64,000 nucleotides of DNA from Amycolatopsis thermophila (GTDB lineage Bacteria; Actinomycetota; Actinomycetes; Mycobacteriales; Pseudonocardiaceae): NCBI RefSeq assembly GCF_030814215.1, contig NZ_JAUSUT010000001.1, positions 7,006,001 to 7,070,000 on the forward strand. The letters are read 5' to 3'. Below the pieces are notes generated by a model, which saw only the letters and a list, made by a program, of their open reading frames with translations, was not told the origin of the DNA and did no database searches. The translations under genes were made by a program, and so were the position numbers. Shown here one piece after another: positions 35,932 through 44,581 of the stretch; within the stretch, counting starts at the first letter, position 1; the number at the start of each line of letters is the position of its first letter.

Positions 35932-36108
35932 TCAGTGTTCCTCGCCCGTGGCCTGCTCTTCGGCCTGCTTGGGGTCGAGGCCCCGCCCCCGCTCCGCGAG
36001 CGCGCGCCGCAACTGGTCCGCGTTCATCTGCGACACCCGGCGCAATCCCTTGCGCTCGGCCTCGAGTCGCAACCGTTCGAGGTCGTCCTGCTCGCCGGGA
36101 CCGGTCAC
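35932..36108 (-). CDS. Small RhoN/SAP-like helical protein
   Basis: 58 aa: QDDLERLRLEAERKGLRRVS then QMNADQLRRALAERGRGLDP, a charged helix-extended-helix resembling the Rho N-terminal/SAP fold. GTG start overlaps the aldose epimerase stop (GTGA), so the two are coupled. A larger protein with the same kind of domain is encoded at 37144-37746, upstream of the epimerase. May bind nucleic acid (inference). Confidence 0.65.
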   Translation of the reverse strand: MTGPGEQDDLERLRLEAERKGLRRVSQMNADQLRRALAERGRGLDPKQAEEQATGEEH

Positions 36109-37019
36109 GTCAGCTTGGCACCCCACCGCGTCGTCACACGATCTCCCGGTTCCAGCCGGACGACGTGGTCCCCGCTGCGGAACGCGTCGGGTGGGCACGT
36201 CATCGGTTCCACACCCAGTCCGGTGCGGCGGCGCCCCGGCCGGAGGCCGTCGCCGGTGTACAGCTCGACGTACCGGCAGGTTTCGTCCACCCACAGTTCG
36301 CTGGTCGCGCCGTCGTTGCCACCGAGCCGAACCCACGCCAGCCCGGCTTCGTCCCGCGCCAGGTCGGCGAAGGCGTAGTCGATCTCGAGGTCACCGATCG
36401 CGCGGCCCGACGAGAAGTCGTACGCGCCACCTGTGACGGCCTCGGTTCCGGTCGGCAGCTGGCGGTCAGGATCGGTGGCGATTCTGGTGCCCGCTGCGAA
36501 GGTCAGCACCGCGTCGTCGATCCGGCCGGGACCGGGTGACAGGTACGGGTGCTGGCCGTAGCCGTACGGAGCGGCGTGGTCCCCGACGTTGGTGGCGGTG
36601 GTCGTGACGCTGAGACCGTCCGCGGTGAGCTGGTAGCGGATGGACAGGTCGAGGCAGAACGGGTAGCCCGGCCGCGGGTGCAACCGCGTCCGCATGGTCA
36701 CCCGGTCCCCGCGCAGGTCCTCGGCTTGCCATGGCCGCCACCGCAGCAACCCGTGGATCGCGTTGCCCTTCGCCGGTTCGGTCAGGGGCACCTGGTGGTC
36801 GACCCCGTCGAACCGGTACCGGCCGTCCCCCAGCCGGTTGGGCCAGGGGATCAGCGGGGTGCCGTGGGCTCCGTCGGCCATGCCGGTCTCGGCGTAGGGT
36901 TCCAGAACCGGTCGTTCCCCGGCTGAGTACTTCCGGATTCCCCCGCCCACCTCGACAATCACGGCGTGGTGCTGCCCGTGGGCGATCGGGTACTGCTGTC
37001 CGGACGGCGCGAGAGACAC
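36105..37019 (-). CDS. Aldose 1-epimerase family protein
   Basis: About 304 aa galactose-mutarotase fold: TPLIPWPNRLGDGRYRFDGV, NAIHGLLRWRPW (catalytic His), YGYGQHPYLSPGPG (second His) and VELYTGDGLRPGRRRTGLGV with EPMTCPPDA near the end. It interconverts alpha and beta anomers of a hexose or related sugar. Start set at GTG 37019, with AAAGGA five bases upstream; GTG 37034 is possible. Same strand as both RhoN-like genes. Confidence 0.9.
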   Translation of the reverse strand: MSLAPSGQQYPIAHGQHHAVIVEVGGGIRKYSAGERPVLEPYAETGMADGAHGTPLIPWPNRLGDGRYRFDGVDHQVPLTEPAKGNAIHGLLRWRPWQAEDLRGDRVTMRTRLHPRPGYPFCLDLSIRYQLTADGLSVTTTATNVGDHAAPYGYGQHPYLSPGPGRIDDAVLTFAAGTRIATDPDRQLPTGTEAVTGGAYDFSSGRAIGDLEIDYAFADLARDEAGLAWVRLGGNDGATSELWVDETCRYVELYTGDGLRPGRRRTGLGVEPMTCPPDAFRSGDHVVRLEPGDRVTTRWGAKLT

Positions 37020-37143
37020 GCGGTTCCTTTCCACACGGGTGCTGTGAACGGATTGCCGGTGCGCGCGGCGGCGAACCTGGCGATCGGCTTACGGTTTCCG
37101 GACGGCGGACACCGAGAAACGGCCGCCCCCCAGGGCCACCGCG

Positions 37144-37746
37144 TCACGCGTCTTCGCGGTCCGGGTTCTCCAGCCGGAAGAAGTTGCTCGGCGATCCGTC
37201 GCTGCGCTCCTCCTGGTAGACGAAGTTCAGCCGACGCTCGTCGAAGGTGGCGAACCACTCGTCCCAGTCCACGTGCCGCAGGTCGTCGCCGCCGTAGCCG
37301 GGGAAGTCGAAGCGCAGCACGCCGAGGTGGTCACCGTGCTCGGTGCCCGGCACCGTCGCCGGCTGCGCCTTCCGCTTCCCCGCCCACTGGCGGATCACCT
37401 CGTGGTCGGTGGTGACCAGGCTGCGGCCCGGCCGCTCCGGATCATCTTCCGGTGAAGTGATCTCCTGCGCGTACTGCAGCGACTTGGAGCTGCCCGGACC
37501 CGTGCGCATACCTCCTCCGCCGCCGTCTCCCGAGTGCCGGTATCCGCGCTGCCCACCGCCGGGGCCGCTTCCTGCCGACGCCTTGGCGACGGCCTTGACC
37601 AGGTCACCCTTGTGCATCCCGGCCGTGTCCGCGACACCCAGCTCCTCGGCCTTGGCCCGCAGCTCGTCGACGTTCATCCGGTCCAGTTCGGACTCGTCGA
37701 AGTCCGGTGTGTTGGGGGTCTGGTTGCCCGGTTCGTCGTGGGCCAT
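37144..37746 (-). CDS. Rho N-terminal-domain protein of unknown function
   Basis: 200 aa. RhoN/SAP-like motif LDRMNVDELRAKAEELGVAD (residues about 21-55), a Gly-rich linker, then a conserved-looking domain with SLVTTDHEVIRQWAGKRKAQ, PGTEHGDHLGVLRFDFPGYG and HVDWDEWFATFDERRLNFVY. The C-terminal part is typical of short actinobacterial proteins of unknown role. GGGAGG ribosome site. Cytosolic. Confidence 0.8.
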   Translation of the reverse strand: MAHDEPGNQTPNTPDFDESELDRMNVDELRAKAEELGVADTAGMHKGDLVKAVAKASAGSGPGGGQRGYRHSGDGGGGGMRTGPGSSKSLQYAQEITSPEDDPERPGRSLVTTDHEVIRQWAGKRKAQPATVPGTEHGDHLGVLRFDFPGYGGDDLRHVDWDEWFATFDERRLNFVYQEERSDGSPSNFFRLENPDREDA

Positions 37747-37809
37747 GATTACCTCCCATCGGTTCCGTTTCTTGGCGCAATACCCTGGAGCATTCCGCTC
37801 AATCGCGGC

Positions 37810-38928
37810 TCACCCCCACCAGAAGGCTGCCGCGATGATGGCGTACAGCGCGATCAGCGCCGCGCCCTCGAACCACGTGCCTTCTCCGTCGAGCACCACG
37901 ACCACGGCGATGACCACGGCGAGCACGAGCGCGGCGATCAACAGCGGTGGCAGCACGAGCGTGAACGAGGCGCCCAGCAGCGGAGCGGCAAGGACGACCA
38001 CCGGGGCCAGCACCAGCGCGATCTGCAGCGGGCTCTGCAGGATCACCGACAGCGCGTAGTCCGCCCGCCCCTGAGCCGCGAGCTGGATCCCGACCACGTT
38101 TTCCACGGCGTTGCTCGCGATGGCCACGATCACCAGGCCGGCGAAGGCCTGGGAAATGTGCAGTGCGTCCATGGCCGGTCGCAGACCTTCGACGAACCAG
38201 TCCGACACGAACGCGGCGCCGGCGCCGCCCGCGGCCAGCACTCCGAGCGCTACGGGCAGTGACCATTGCGCCGGTCGCTGCGAGTCCTCCTCGCCTCCCC
38301 GCGGCTCCCGGAGTGCGGGAGTGAACAGCGACAGCGCGAACAACGCGAGCAGGAAACCCGCGACGATGCGGGAGAGCAGACCTTCGTGTCCTGCCGCGGG
38401 GCTGTGCAGCTCCGCGGTGAGCGCCGGCACCAGCAGGGCCGCGACCGACAGCATGAGCATCAGACCGATCGTGCGAGCCGCGCTCGCGGCGAACCTCAGC
38501 CTGCCGTGTCGCAGCCCGCCGACCAGGAAAGCCAGCCCCAGCACGAAGAGAACGTTGGCCAGGATGGACCCGACGATGGCCGACTGCACGACACCGACCA
38601 GCCCGGCGTGCAGTGCGAAGAGGACGACGAACAGTTCGGGCAGATTGCCGAGGGCACTCTGCACGACGCCCGTGGCCGACGGGCCGAGCCGGTCTCCCAG
38701 AGCGTCGACGCCGCGGCCCACCACCCGGGCCAGCACAGCCAGCGCCACCGCGCTCAGCGCGAACACACCGATCTCGGGCACGCCACCCAGGCGCGCGCCC
38801 AAAGTGGTGACCACCAGGGCCGCGGACAGTCCGATGAGCAGGTAGTCCCTCCGCGAGAACCCGGGCGTGACGGTCCGCCCGTTCTCCGCCCGCTCCGCCA
38901 CCGCGGCTCCCGTTCCGCCTTTCGCCAT
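37810..38928 (-). CDS. Ca2+/H+ antiporter (CaCA/CAX family)
   Basis: 372 aa, about 11 hydrophobic segments in two repeats. The signature GNLPELFVVLFAL (first alpha repeat, Glu) and its second-half counterpart IASNAVENVVGIQLAA are both present. Exchanges calcium or another divalent cation for protons. No regulatory domain. It belongs to the cluster of ion-homeostasis genes that also holds CPA1 and ClC. Confidence 0.92.
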   Translation of the reverse strand: MAKGGTGAAVAERAENGRTVTPGFSRRDYLLIGLSAALVVTTLGARLGGVPEIGVFALSAVALAVLARVVGRGVDALGDRLGPSATGVVQSALGNLPELFVVLFALHAGLVGVVQSAIVGSILANVLFVLGLAFLVGGLRHGRLRFAASAARTIGLMLMLSVAALLVPALTAELHSPAAGHEGLLSRIVAGFLLALFALSLFTPALREPRGGEEDSQRPAQWSLPVALGVLAAGGAGAAFVSDWFVEGLRPAMDALHISQAFAGLVIVAIASNAVENVVGIQLAAQGRADYALSVILQSPLQIALVLAPVVVLAAPLLGASFTLVLPPLLIAALVLAVVIAVVVVLDGEGTWFEGAALIALYAIIAAAFWWG

Positions 38929-39004
38929 GTGAAGGCGCTACCCGTTGTCCCGCCGGATGAACGGTGCTACCTGACGAATACCTGTCAATCCGGGGGCTCC
39001 GGCG

Positions 39005-39165
39005 GTGGTGGGAAGCGGTCAGGCGGATCGCCAACGAGATCCGGGACGACAACGCGCCCACCTTGGCGGCGGCGATCGCGCTCTCCGGGTTGCTCGCCCT
39101 CGCGCCGGCCCTGATCGCGCTGTTCACCGTCTGCTCCCTGGTCACCGATCCGCAGACGGTCCGCG
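39005..39165 (+). pseudogene. YihY/BrkB membrane protein stub
   Basis: Reads RWWEAVRRIANEIRDDNAPT, LAAAIALSGLLALAPALIAL and FTVCSLVTDPQTV, the N-terminal helix region of YihY/BrkB (normally AALTYYGVLALFPALIAL). Homology stops at about 39165. The next 390 bases (39170-39561) hold no recognisable gene. Confidence 0.55.
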
Positions 39166-39561
39166 ATCAGCGGGCGCCCCTGGCGGCATCGTCAGGCGAA
39201 CGTAAGGTTAGACACAGCTGATCCGGCAATCCGGAGACAGGAGGCGCCCGGACAGTGCGCTCGGCGCCTTCGCCGGAAACGGTGTCGCGGAGCCGGCAGT
39301 GCCCGACCCGCCACCCGGCCTGCCCTTCCAGACGCCACCCCCGGGCCGGGCGCGGACCGCGCGACCGAGGGCCCCGGCTCCGCGGCCACCGTCCGGCCGC
39401 CGCACCGCAGGCGCCGGCGTCGACAAGCCGCGCGGTCAACCTGAACCCGCCCCCGATGCTCAACGCCTGGGTGTCGCGCCGAGGGCCCCGGCTTCCGCGT
39501 CCGAGCGGCGGGCTGAGGCGGCCGCCGGGAACACTGCCAGAACCACTTGGGCCAGCGGGCG

Positions 39562-39588
39562 TTCAGGGGCTCGGGCCGAGCCCCTGAA
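39562..39588. repeat. 13-bp perfect palindrome
   Basis: Arms TTCAGGGGCTCGG (39562-39574) and 39576-39588 are exact complements with a single central base. It lies 28 bases past the stop of the minus-strand YrhK gene, so a terminator stem is likely although no U-run follows; a protein-binding site is the alternative. Confidence 0.6.
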
Positions 39589-39615
39589 CTCGGTGAGCTC
39601 CATTGTGGTGCTTGG

Positions 39616-39870
39616 TCAGTTTCGCGTCGCGACGCCCGCCGGCCGCTCCCCCGGCGCGCCGTTGAGACGGTGTCGTTCGTGGATGTAGAAGGCCTGTCCG
39701 ATCGCGCCGAGCATCATCCCGAACGAGCCCACGATGAACAGCCAGACCGCGATCTGCTCGGACCAGGACCAGATGAACAGCACGCTGCCCACGAAGAAGA
39801 TGACGTTGCCGACGACACCGATCGCCAGGTGCACGACCGGAAATTCCCGCACGAAGCTTCGCACAGACAC
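39616..39870 (-). CDS. YrhK-domain small membrane protein
   Basis: 84 aa with two helices: VVHLAIGVVGNVIFFVGSVL and IAVWLFIVGSFGMMLGAIGQ. The NxxFxxGSxLF and FIxGSxxMxxGA pattern is that of the YrhK domain, a two-helix module of unknown function. It follows the YetF gene on the same strand. Confidence 0.82.
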   Translation of the reverse strand: MSVRSFVREFPVVHLAIGVVGNVIFFVGSVLFIWSWSEQIAVWLFIVGSFGMMLGAIGQAFYIHERHRLNGAPGERPAGVATRN

Positions 39871-39888
39871 ACCTGAACCCCTTTACCC

Positions 39889-40449
39889 TCATACGTCCGG
39901 AAGTGTGGTGCCCGCGTCGCTGGTTGCTTCGTCGTCGTTCACCACGGTCAGTCCGCCCTTCGACTCGTAGAGCACGTATCGGATACCGCCAAGGTTGTGC
40001 ACGCCCCGTTCGCGCAGTGCCTCGTACAGGTCGCCCTCGGTCAGCTGCGCGGCCTTGAGCTGCCTGTGGTCGACCGCGCCGTCCACGACGAGGACGCGCA
40101 CCGGGTGATCGAGCACGCTCGCCACTCGCGGGACGAACCGCAGGCGTGAGATCACGATGTGCACCGCCAGCAGGGTCACCAGGGCCGCGGCACCGACCAG
40201 GAAGGACCCATCGGGGGCGGTCGCGGTGCGCCCGACGATCGCGCCGGTCGCGATGATCACGACGAGGTCGAAGATGCGCAACTCGGCAAGTGCCCGGCGC
40301 GGGGCGAGCCGCAGACCGGCCAACGCCGTCAACGACAACGTGACGGTCTTCAGGCAGGTGGCGGGAAGCTCGCTCCCGCCGCCGATCAGCCAGTCCGCGC
40401 CGCTCGTCGCGGGCACCTCCTGTCTCGTCCAGGCGATCCACTGCTCCAA
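39889..40449 (-). CDS. DUF421 (YetF-like) membrane protein
   Basis: About 186 aa. Three hydrophobic segments (LKTVTLSLTALAGLRLAPRR; FDLVVIIATGAIVGRTATAP; FLVGAAALVTLLAVHIVISR), then a cytosolic DUF421 fold: RVLVVDGAVDHRQLKAAQLT and LRERGVHNLGGIRYVLYESK. The start is uncertain: TTG 40449, or a GTG ten codons in that sits directly behind GGAG. Function unknown. Upstream, 40450-40922 has no convincing gene. Confidence 0.8.
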   Translation of the reverse strand: MEQWIAWTRQEVPATSGADWLIGGGSELPATCLKTVTLSLTALAGLRLAPRRALAELRIFDLVVIIATGAIVGRTATAPDGSFLVGAAALVTLLAVHIVISRLRFVPRVASVLDHPVRVLVVDGAVDHRQLKAAQLTEGDLYEALRERGVHNLGGIRYVLYESKGGLTVVNDDEATSDAGTTLPDV

Positions 40450-40922
40450 CCGGCTACCCGTGCCGACCGTCGTTACTCACCTCGGCAAGGGGCATCGAGC
40501 GCCGGATTTCGTCAGCTGAACGCAAGATTCCGTCGACGCGTGGCCGGGAGCACGAGACGCGGAAGTCCTCGGCGCTACCCCGGCAGTGGTAGGCCGAAAC
40601 GAGCGGGAGCTTCCGCGCCCAGCGGGACGGTGGCGCGGACCCGCGCCGACCCGGCTTCCGCACGGAACCGCCCGACCGGTCCCGGGCGAAACCCGAGCAG
40701 CCGGACCACCGGTGCCGCGGCCACTGTCCACACTCACTCGTCACAGGGCTCTCGCGCACGCGTGAATCGTCGGGCCCTCGATCGCGGCGACCAGCGCTCG
40801 TGCGGCAACCCGATCCGAGGGGAGCCGGACGACGCTGACCCGCGCAGCGGTAGCTGGGGAGCCTGATGACGGCGGCGATGCGTACGGCGCGCGCGTACCG
40901 ACTGTGCAGCACCCGCGACCTT

Positions 40923-41241
40923 CTACTTTCGGACCGGAGCTACAGCTTTCGCCCGAGTCGGGCTGTCGACGTACGGCTGGTCATCGAACTCGGCCCGCGC
41001 GGCCACTGGCCCAGACGTGCCGAAGTACCACGCTGTCCTGAGAAACTTCCCCGGCGCTGCAGGCCAGTCACTCGACAGCGAGCCCGGCACTGCCGACGAC
41101 GGCCCGATATCCCGACACGGCGAGGGAGTGCCGGCCTGCCCTGCACGTCGGCGGCAGGACGACAAACGGCTCACCCCGCGGATCGATGCGGTAGTTGACG
41201 AGACCGACGTACTGGTCACCGCCCCGGCCTTCCACCCTCAT
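40923..41241 (-). pseudogene. Small Cys-containing hypothetical protein, broken
   Basis: ATG 41241 reads MRVEGRGGDQYVGLVNYRID, VVLPPTCRAGRHSLAVSGYR and SAGLAVE, then TGA, then in frame LACSAGEVSQDSVVLRHVWA. After a frameshift it continues VAARAEFDDQPYVDSPTRAK. A C-x-x-C zinc-type pair would be restored if the TGA were TGC. I do not know the function; small proteins of this look occur beside actinobacterial regulators. Confidence 0.45.
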
Positions 41242-41268
41242 CCCTGAAGCTAACACGTCATTGAACTC

Positions 41269-42333
41269 GGGACTGTTTCAAGATCGGTGTTTCTGGCCCG
41301 ACACGCCGGGCTGAGGTCCGGCGGGATGGGCACTGTGAGTGATGACATCTGGGGCTGTGAGTCCACGTAAGAGTGAGAAGCCGTTGTCGCCGGAGCAGGC
41401 CGCTGCGGCGGCGATGGTGGCCGAGGCCCGGCAGCGGGGGCTGGAGCTGACCGGCCCGAATGGGCTGTTGAAGCTGTTCACCAAGAACGTGTTGGAAACC
41501 GCGCTGAATGAGGAGATGACCGAGCATCTCGGTCACGAAAAACACCGCGCCGAGCCGGGACGTGATTCTACGAATGTGCGTAACGGCGTACGGAAGAAGA
41601 CGGCGCTCTCGAACGCGGCCGGCGAGGTGGAGATCGAGGTGCCGCGGGATCGGGAATCCACCTTCGAGCCGCAGATTGTGAAGAAGCGGCAACGTCGGCT
41701 CACCGATGTGGACGAGATCGTGCTGTCCCTGTATGCGAAGGGCCCACCGGTTCTTCCTTGTCTGCGACGGGTTGAAAGGCCTGCCCGAGGTGGTGGAACA
41801 AGTGTGGCCGGCCGCGATCGTGCAAACCTGCATCATCCACCTCATTCGCAATTCGTTCCGGCTTACTTCGCGGAAATACACCGACGCGCTCAAGCGGGAC
41901 CTCAAAGCCATGTACGTGGCCCCCAACGCGACGGCGGCGGAAGCCGCTTTACAGGAACTGGACGATAAATGGTCCACGCAGTATCCGGCGCTGGTCCGGC
42001 TGTGGCGCAACGCCTGGACCGAGTTCGTGCCGTTCCTCGATTACGACGTCGAGATCCGAAAAATGATCTGCTCGACCAACGCGATCGAATCACTCAACGC
42101 CCGCTACCGGCGGGCGGTGCGAGCCCGAGGCCACTTCCCAACCGAGCAGGCCGCCCTGAAGTGTCTGTATCTTGTGACCCGCAGCCTGGACCCCACCGGC
42201 ACAGGCCGCGCCCGATGGACGATGCGCTGGAAGCCCGTACTCAACGCCTTCGCCATCACCTTCGGTGACCGCTGGCCGGCCGCCGAAACCTACTAACCGA
42301 ACCGCCAGAAACACCGATCACGGGATAGACCCC
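41269..42333 (+). mobile_element. IS256-type element, copy B, internally deleted
   Basis: Left end GGGACTGTTTCAAG and right end ATAGACCCC match copy A's ends, with the same GATCGGTGTTT inner repeat. At 1065 bases it lacks about 330 bases of the transposase. No 8-base target duplication (TTGAACTC against GCCGCCGC). The right end directly borders the 136-bp duplicated segment. Confidence 0.82.
41342..42296 (+). pseudogene. IS256-type transposase, copy B, deleted and out of frame
   Basis: Reads MTSGAVSPRKSEK, LLKLFTKNVLETALNEEMTE and QRRLTDVDEIVLSLYAKG, then jumps at about 41745 into FFLVCDGLKGLPEVVEQVWP in another frame and on to NAIESLNARYRRAVR and DRWPAAETY. The deletion removes the helix-turn-helix and the first catalytic Asp region. 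It retains the intact junction EQVWPAAIVQTC that is frameshifted in copy A. Confidence 0.9.
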
Positions 42334-42356
42334 GCCGCCGCTTGACATAGGAGATT

Positions 42357-42492
42357 CACGAGGTCCAGCTCCACGACCACGGTGTGCGTCTCCTTCGACG
42401 AGCATGACATCGGCCGCTCCACGTTCCCCGAACGCGCGATGCGTGACGAGAGGATTTCCACGCTGAGGTAACGCCGGATGCGCCAGAGGGCT
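42357..42492 (-). repeat. 136-bp copy of the P450-reductase 5' region
   Basis: Nearly identical to 60781-60917, with differences in only two short patches near the upstream end. It includes the reductase start and first 16 codons (MSCSSKETHTVVVELD). The coding part is cut at the right flank of IS256-type copy B. Confidence 0.95.
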
Positions 42493-42589
42493 TCAGCACC
42501 GCCCCGCCGCGCGGCACCGCGATCGCGGCGACCGCCTCCTCGCGCGGCAGCGGGCGCCGCTGGGGAAGGCCGTGGTGCTGGGCATGGGT

Positions 42590-43003
42590 TCGGCCGCGTT
42601 GTTCTCCCACATCAGCGGGTCGAGTTTCTCTTCGAGTGGCAGCACGGCGTCTCGGCCGGCACGTATTCACTGATCCTCGCCGTCAAGGGCGTGGGCATGC
42701 CGGCCACCGGAGCGGCGTTCGGCGGGCTCTCGCGGAGGGCGCGGCTGAACACGCTGCTCAGCGCCGGAGTGGTCGTCGCGGCCGCGGGGGCGGTGGCGCA
42801 GGTCGTGCTCACCGTGATCGTGGGCGAGAACTTCGCCATCACCTGCTGACGCTGTTCGTGGTCCTGCTCGGCGTCGGGCTGATCTTCGCGGCGATGAGAG
42901 TTCACTGCCGATTGGGCTGGTGATGCTCGTCGCCGTTGCGCTGGGGGTGCTCGGGTTGGTGGTGCTGGTGCGTCCGTGGCAGGGGCACGGCGAGGTCAGC
43001 TGA
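42590..43003 (+). pseudogene. Bcr/CflA-type MFS drug transporter remnant
   Basis: Reads GMGSAALFSHISGSS, frameshift near 42630, EWQHGVSAGTYSLILAVKGV, RRARLNTLLSAGVVVAAAGA and VLTVIVGENFAIT, stop where a G is missing in TGGCTG, LTLFVVLLGVGLIF, then IGLVMLVAVALGVLGLVVLV ending RPWQGHGEVS. This is the second half of a Bcr/CflA multidrug exporter with at least three frame breaks. The following 230 bases show nothing firm. Confidence 0.65.
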
Positions 43004-43237
43004 CGAACTGCTCGTCGAGTCGGGACAGCACCACCCGGGCGCGTGCCACCTGCCTTCGAACTCACCGAGCCGGCCGGCCGGCACCAGGTCCGCGGCCTCC
43101 CGCAGCCACGTGCCCGCACGCGCGGCTGGTCACCCTCCCTGGTCAGGTGTTCTTCCTGCCGGACGAAGCCCCCGGCGGGTGGCGGAAACCATCGTCGCGG
43201 GCATTGTCCAGCCTCTGACCTGCTCCCGCGCCCGGCC

Positions 43238-44512
43238 CTACGCGGGCCGTGGCCGCCCGCGGTGTGCGGCCTGCGCCAGCGTGGTCACGACCTCCGGCCA
43301 GGACGAGGCCCGCGCGGCCGCGTTGCCGCTCGCCGAACCGCCGAACGCGTAGTGACCTCCGTCGAGCGGGTGCCGGACCTCGAGCTCGGTCGGGATACCG
43401 GGGACGCCTACGCCCGTGTGCCCGGCCCGCGGGTAACGCAGATGGCGCACCGGGTGCCCCGATCCGTGGTCGGCCCAGCGGCGGACGGCGATCTCCGCCA
43501 TCCGGGCGGACGGCCACATCGCGTCGTCCTCACCGGACACGAGCAGCACCGGACCGTCGATCCGCTCCACGGGGATTTCGGCGGCCCGGATCCGCGCCGA
43601 GTCGGCGAGCGCGCTCTCGAACAGCGGGCGCAGCGCGAACGCCCGCCCCCGCGGCGGCCGCTGGGTCATCGTGAGCGGGGCGTACGGCACCGGTTCCCCC
43701 CGGTGGGTCCAGGCGGCGGCGTCCACCGGGCCGCGCGGGCCGAGCCCGCACCAGGTGACCCCGCTGGGCGCGATGGCGACCACGCCTCCGACGTCGGGGA
43801 AGTGGGCGCCGGCCAGCAGTGCGAGTTCGCTGCCCCGCGAGATGCCGAGCACACCGACCGGGTCGGTGCTGACCTCGGGCCGGCCGCGCAGCCAGGTGAT
43901 GGCGCGCTCCACGCATTCGATCTCGATCCCCACCAGCGCGGGCGGCAGGCCGGGGCCGCCGAAGTAGGAGATCGCGATCGTGGCGAACCCGTGGTGCGCG
44001 AGCACCGCCGCCCAGGTGCCCGACGGCCCGAGCCCGCCGCTGGACCCGCCGAACGCGACCACCGCGGGGAACGGTCCGGTCCCGGCGGGCCGCACGTAGA
44101 CACCGCTGACGCCCGGCTCGCCGACCTCGGTGACGATCGCGTCCGGGGCCAACCATCGGCGGGTCAGCGGTGCCTCGACGCGGAAACCGGCCCCCTGCAC
44201 CCGGACAACACCGCGCATCGGGTCCAGGCCGGCGCTCGCCCCGGGGCCTACCGGCCGCCCCGACCAGAACAGCCCGAACGGGTCGAGCCCCCGGTACGTG
44301 CCGCCCCGGCTGGCGTGCCATGCGGTGTCGACGCATCCGCGCGCATCGGCTTCGAACTCGGCGTGCGCCAGGTACCGCTGCGGTCCGCAGTCCAGTTCGA
44401 CGCTGATCCCGACCGGGGCGGCGGGCGGGAGGCCGGACACGAGCAGGCCGGCCGGGTCGTCGACCGCGGCGTCGGTGCGGCCCACTGAGATGTCGTGCAG
44501 GATCTCGGTCAT
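43238..44512 (-). CDS. Acyl-CoA thioesterase / BAAT-family hydrolase
   Basis: 424 aa. N-terminal beta-sandwich of the acyl-CoA thioester hydrolase/BAAT family (1-130; GLPPAAPVGISVELDCG), then an alpha/beta hydrolase domain: FPAVVAFGGSSGGLGPSG, nucleophile elbow VGVLGISRGSELALLAGAHF, acid near LLVSGEDDAMWPS and His in DGGHYAFGGS. Hydrolyses or transfers acyl groups from CoA. The nucleophile is Ser (GISRG), not the Cys of amino-acid N-acyltransferases, pointing to thioesterase action. GGAGGAG ribosome site. Confidence 0.88.
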   Translation of the reverse strand: MTEILHDISVGRTDAAVDDPAGLLVSGLPPAAPVGISVELDCGPQRYLAHAEFEADARGCVDTAWHASRGGTYRGLDPFGLFWSGRPVGPGASAGLDPMRGVVRVQGAGFRVEAPLTRRWLAPDAIVTEVGEPGVSGVYVRPAGTGPFPAVVAFGGSSGGLGPSGTWAAVLAHHGFATIAISYFGGPGLPPALVGIEIECVERAITWLRGRPEVSTDPVGVLGISRGSELALLAGAHFPDVGGVVAIAPSGVTWCGLGPRGPVDAAAWTHRGEPVPYAPLTMTQRPPRGRAFALRPLFESALADSARIRAAEIPVERIDGPVLLVSGEDDAMWPSARMAEIAVRRWADHGSGHPVRHLRYPRAGHTGVGVPGIPTELEVRHPLDGGHYAFGGSASGNAAARASSWPEVVTTLAQAAHRGRPRPA

Positions 44513-44581
44513 CGGAACTCCTCCTCGCTCGACGGATGTCTCGAGGGAAGGCGTAACCCGGGACGGAACGATCCGTACGGT

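Noticed and set aside
40159-40866. Plus-strand 235-codon frame opposite YetF and into the gap
   Set aside because: Antisense composition; the minus strand holds DUF421 and the rest of the frame has no family signal.
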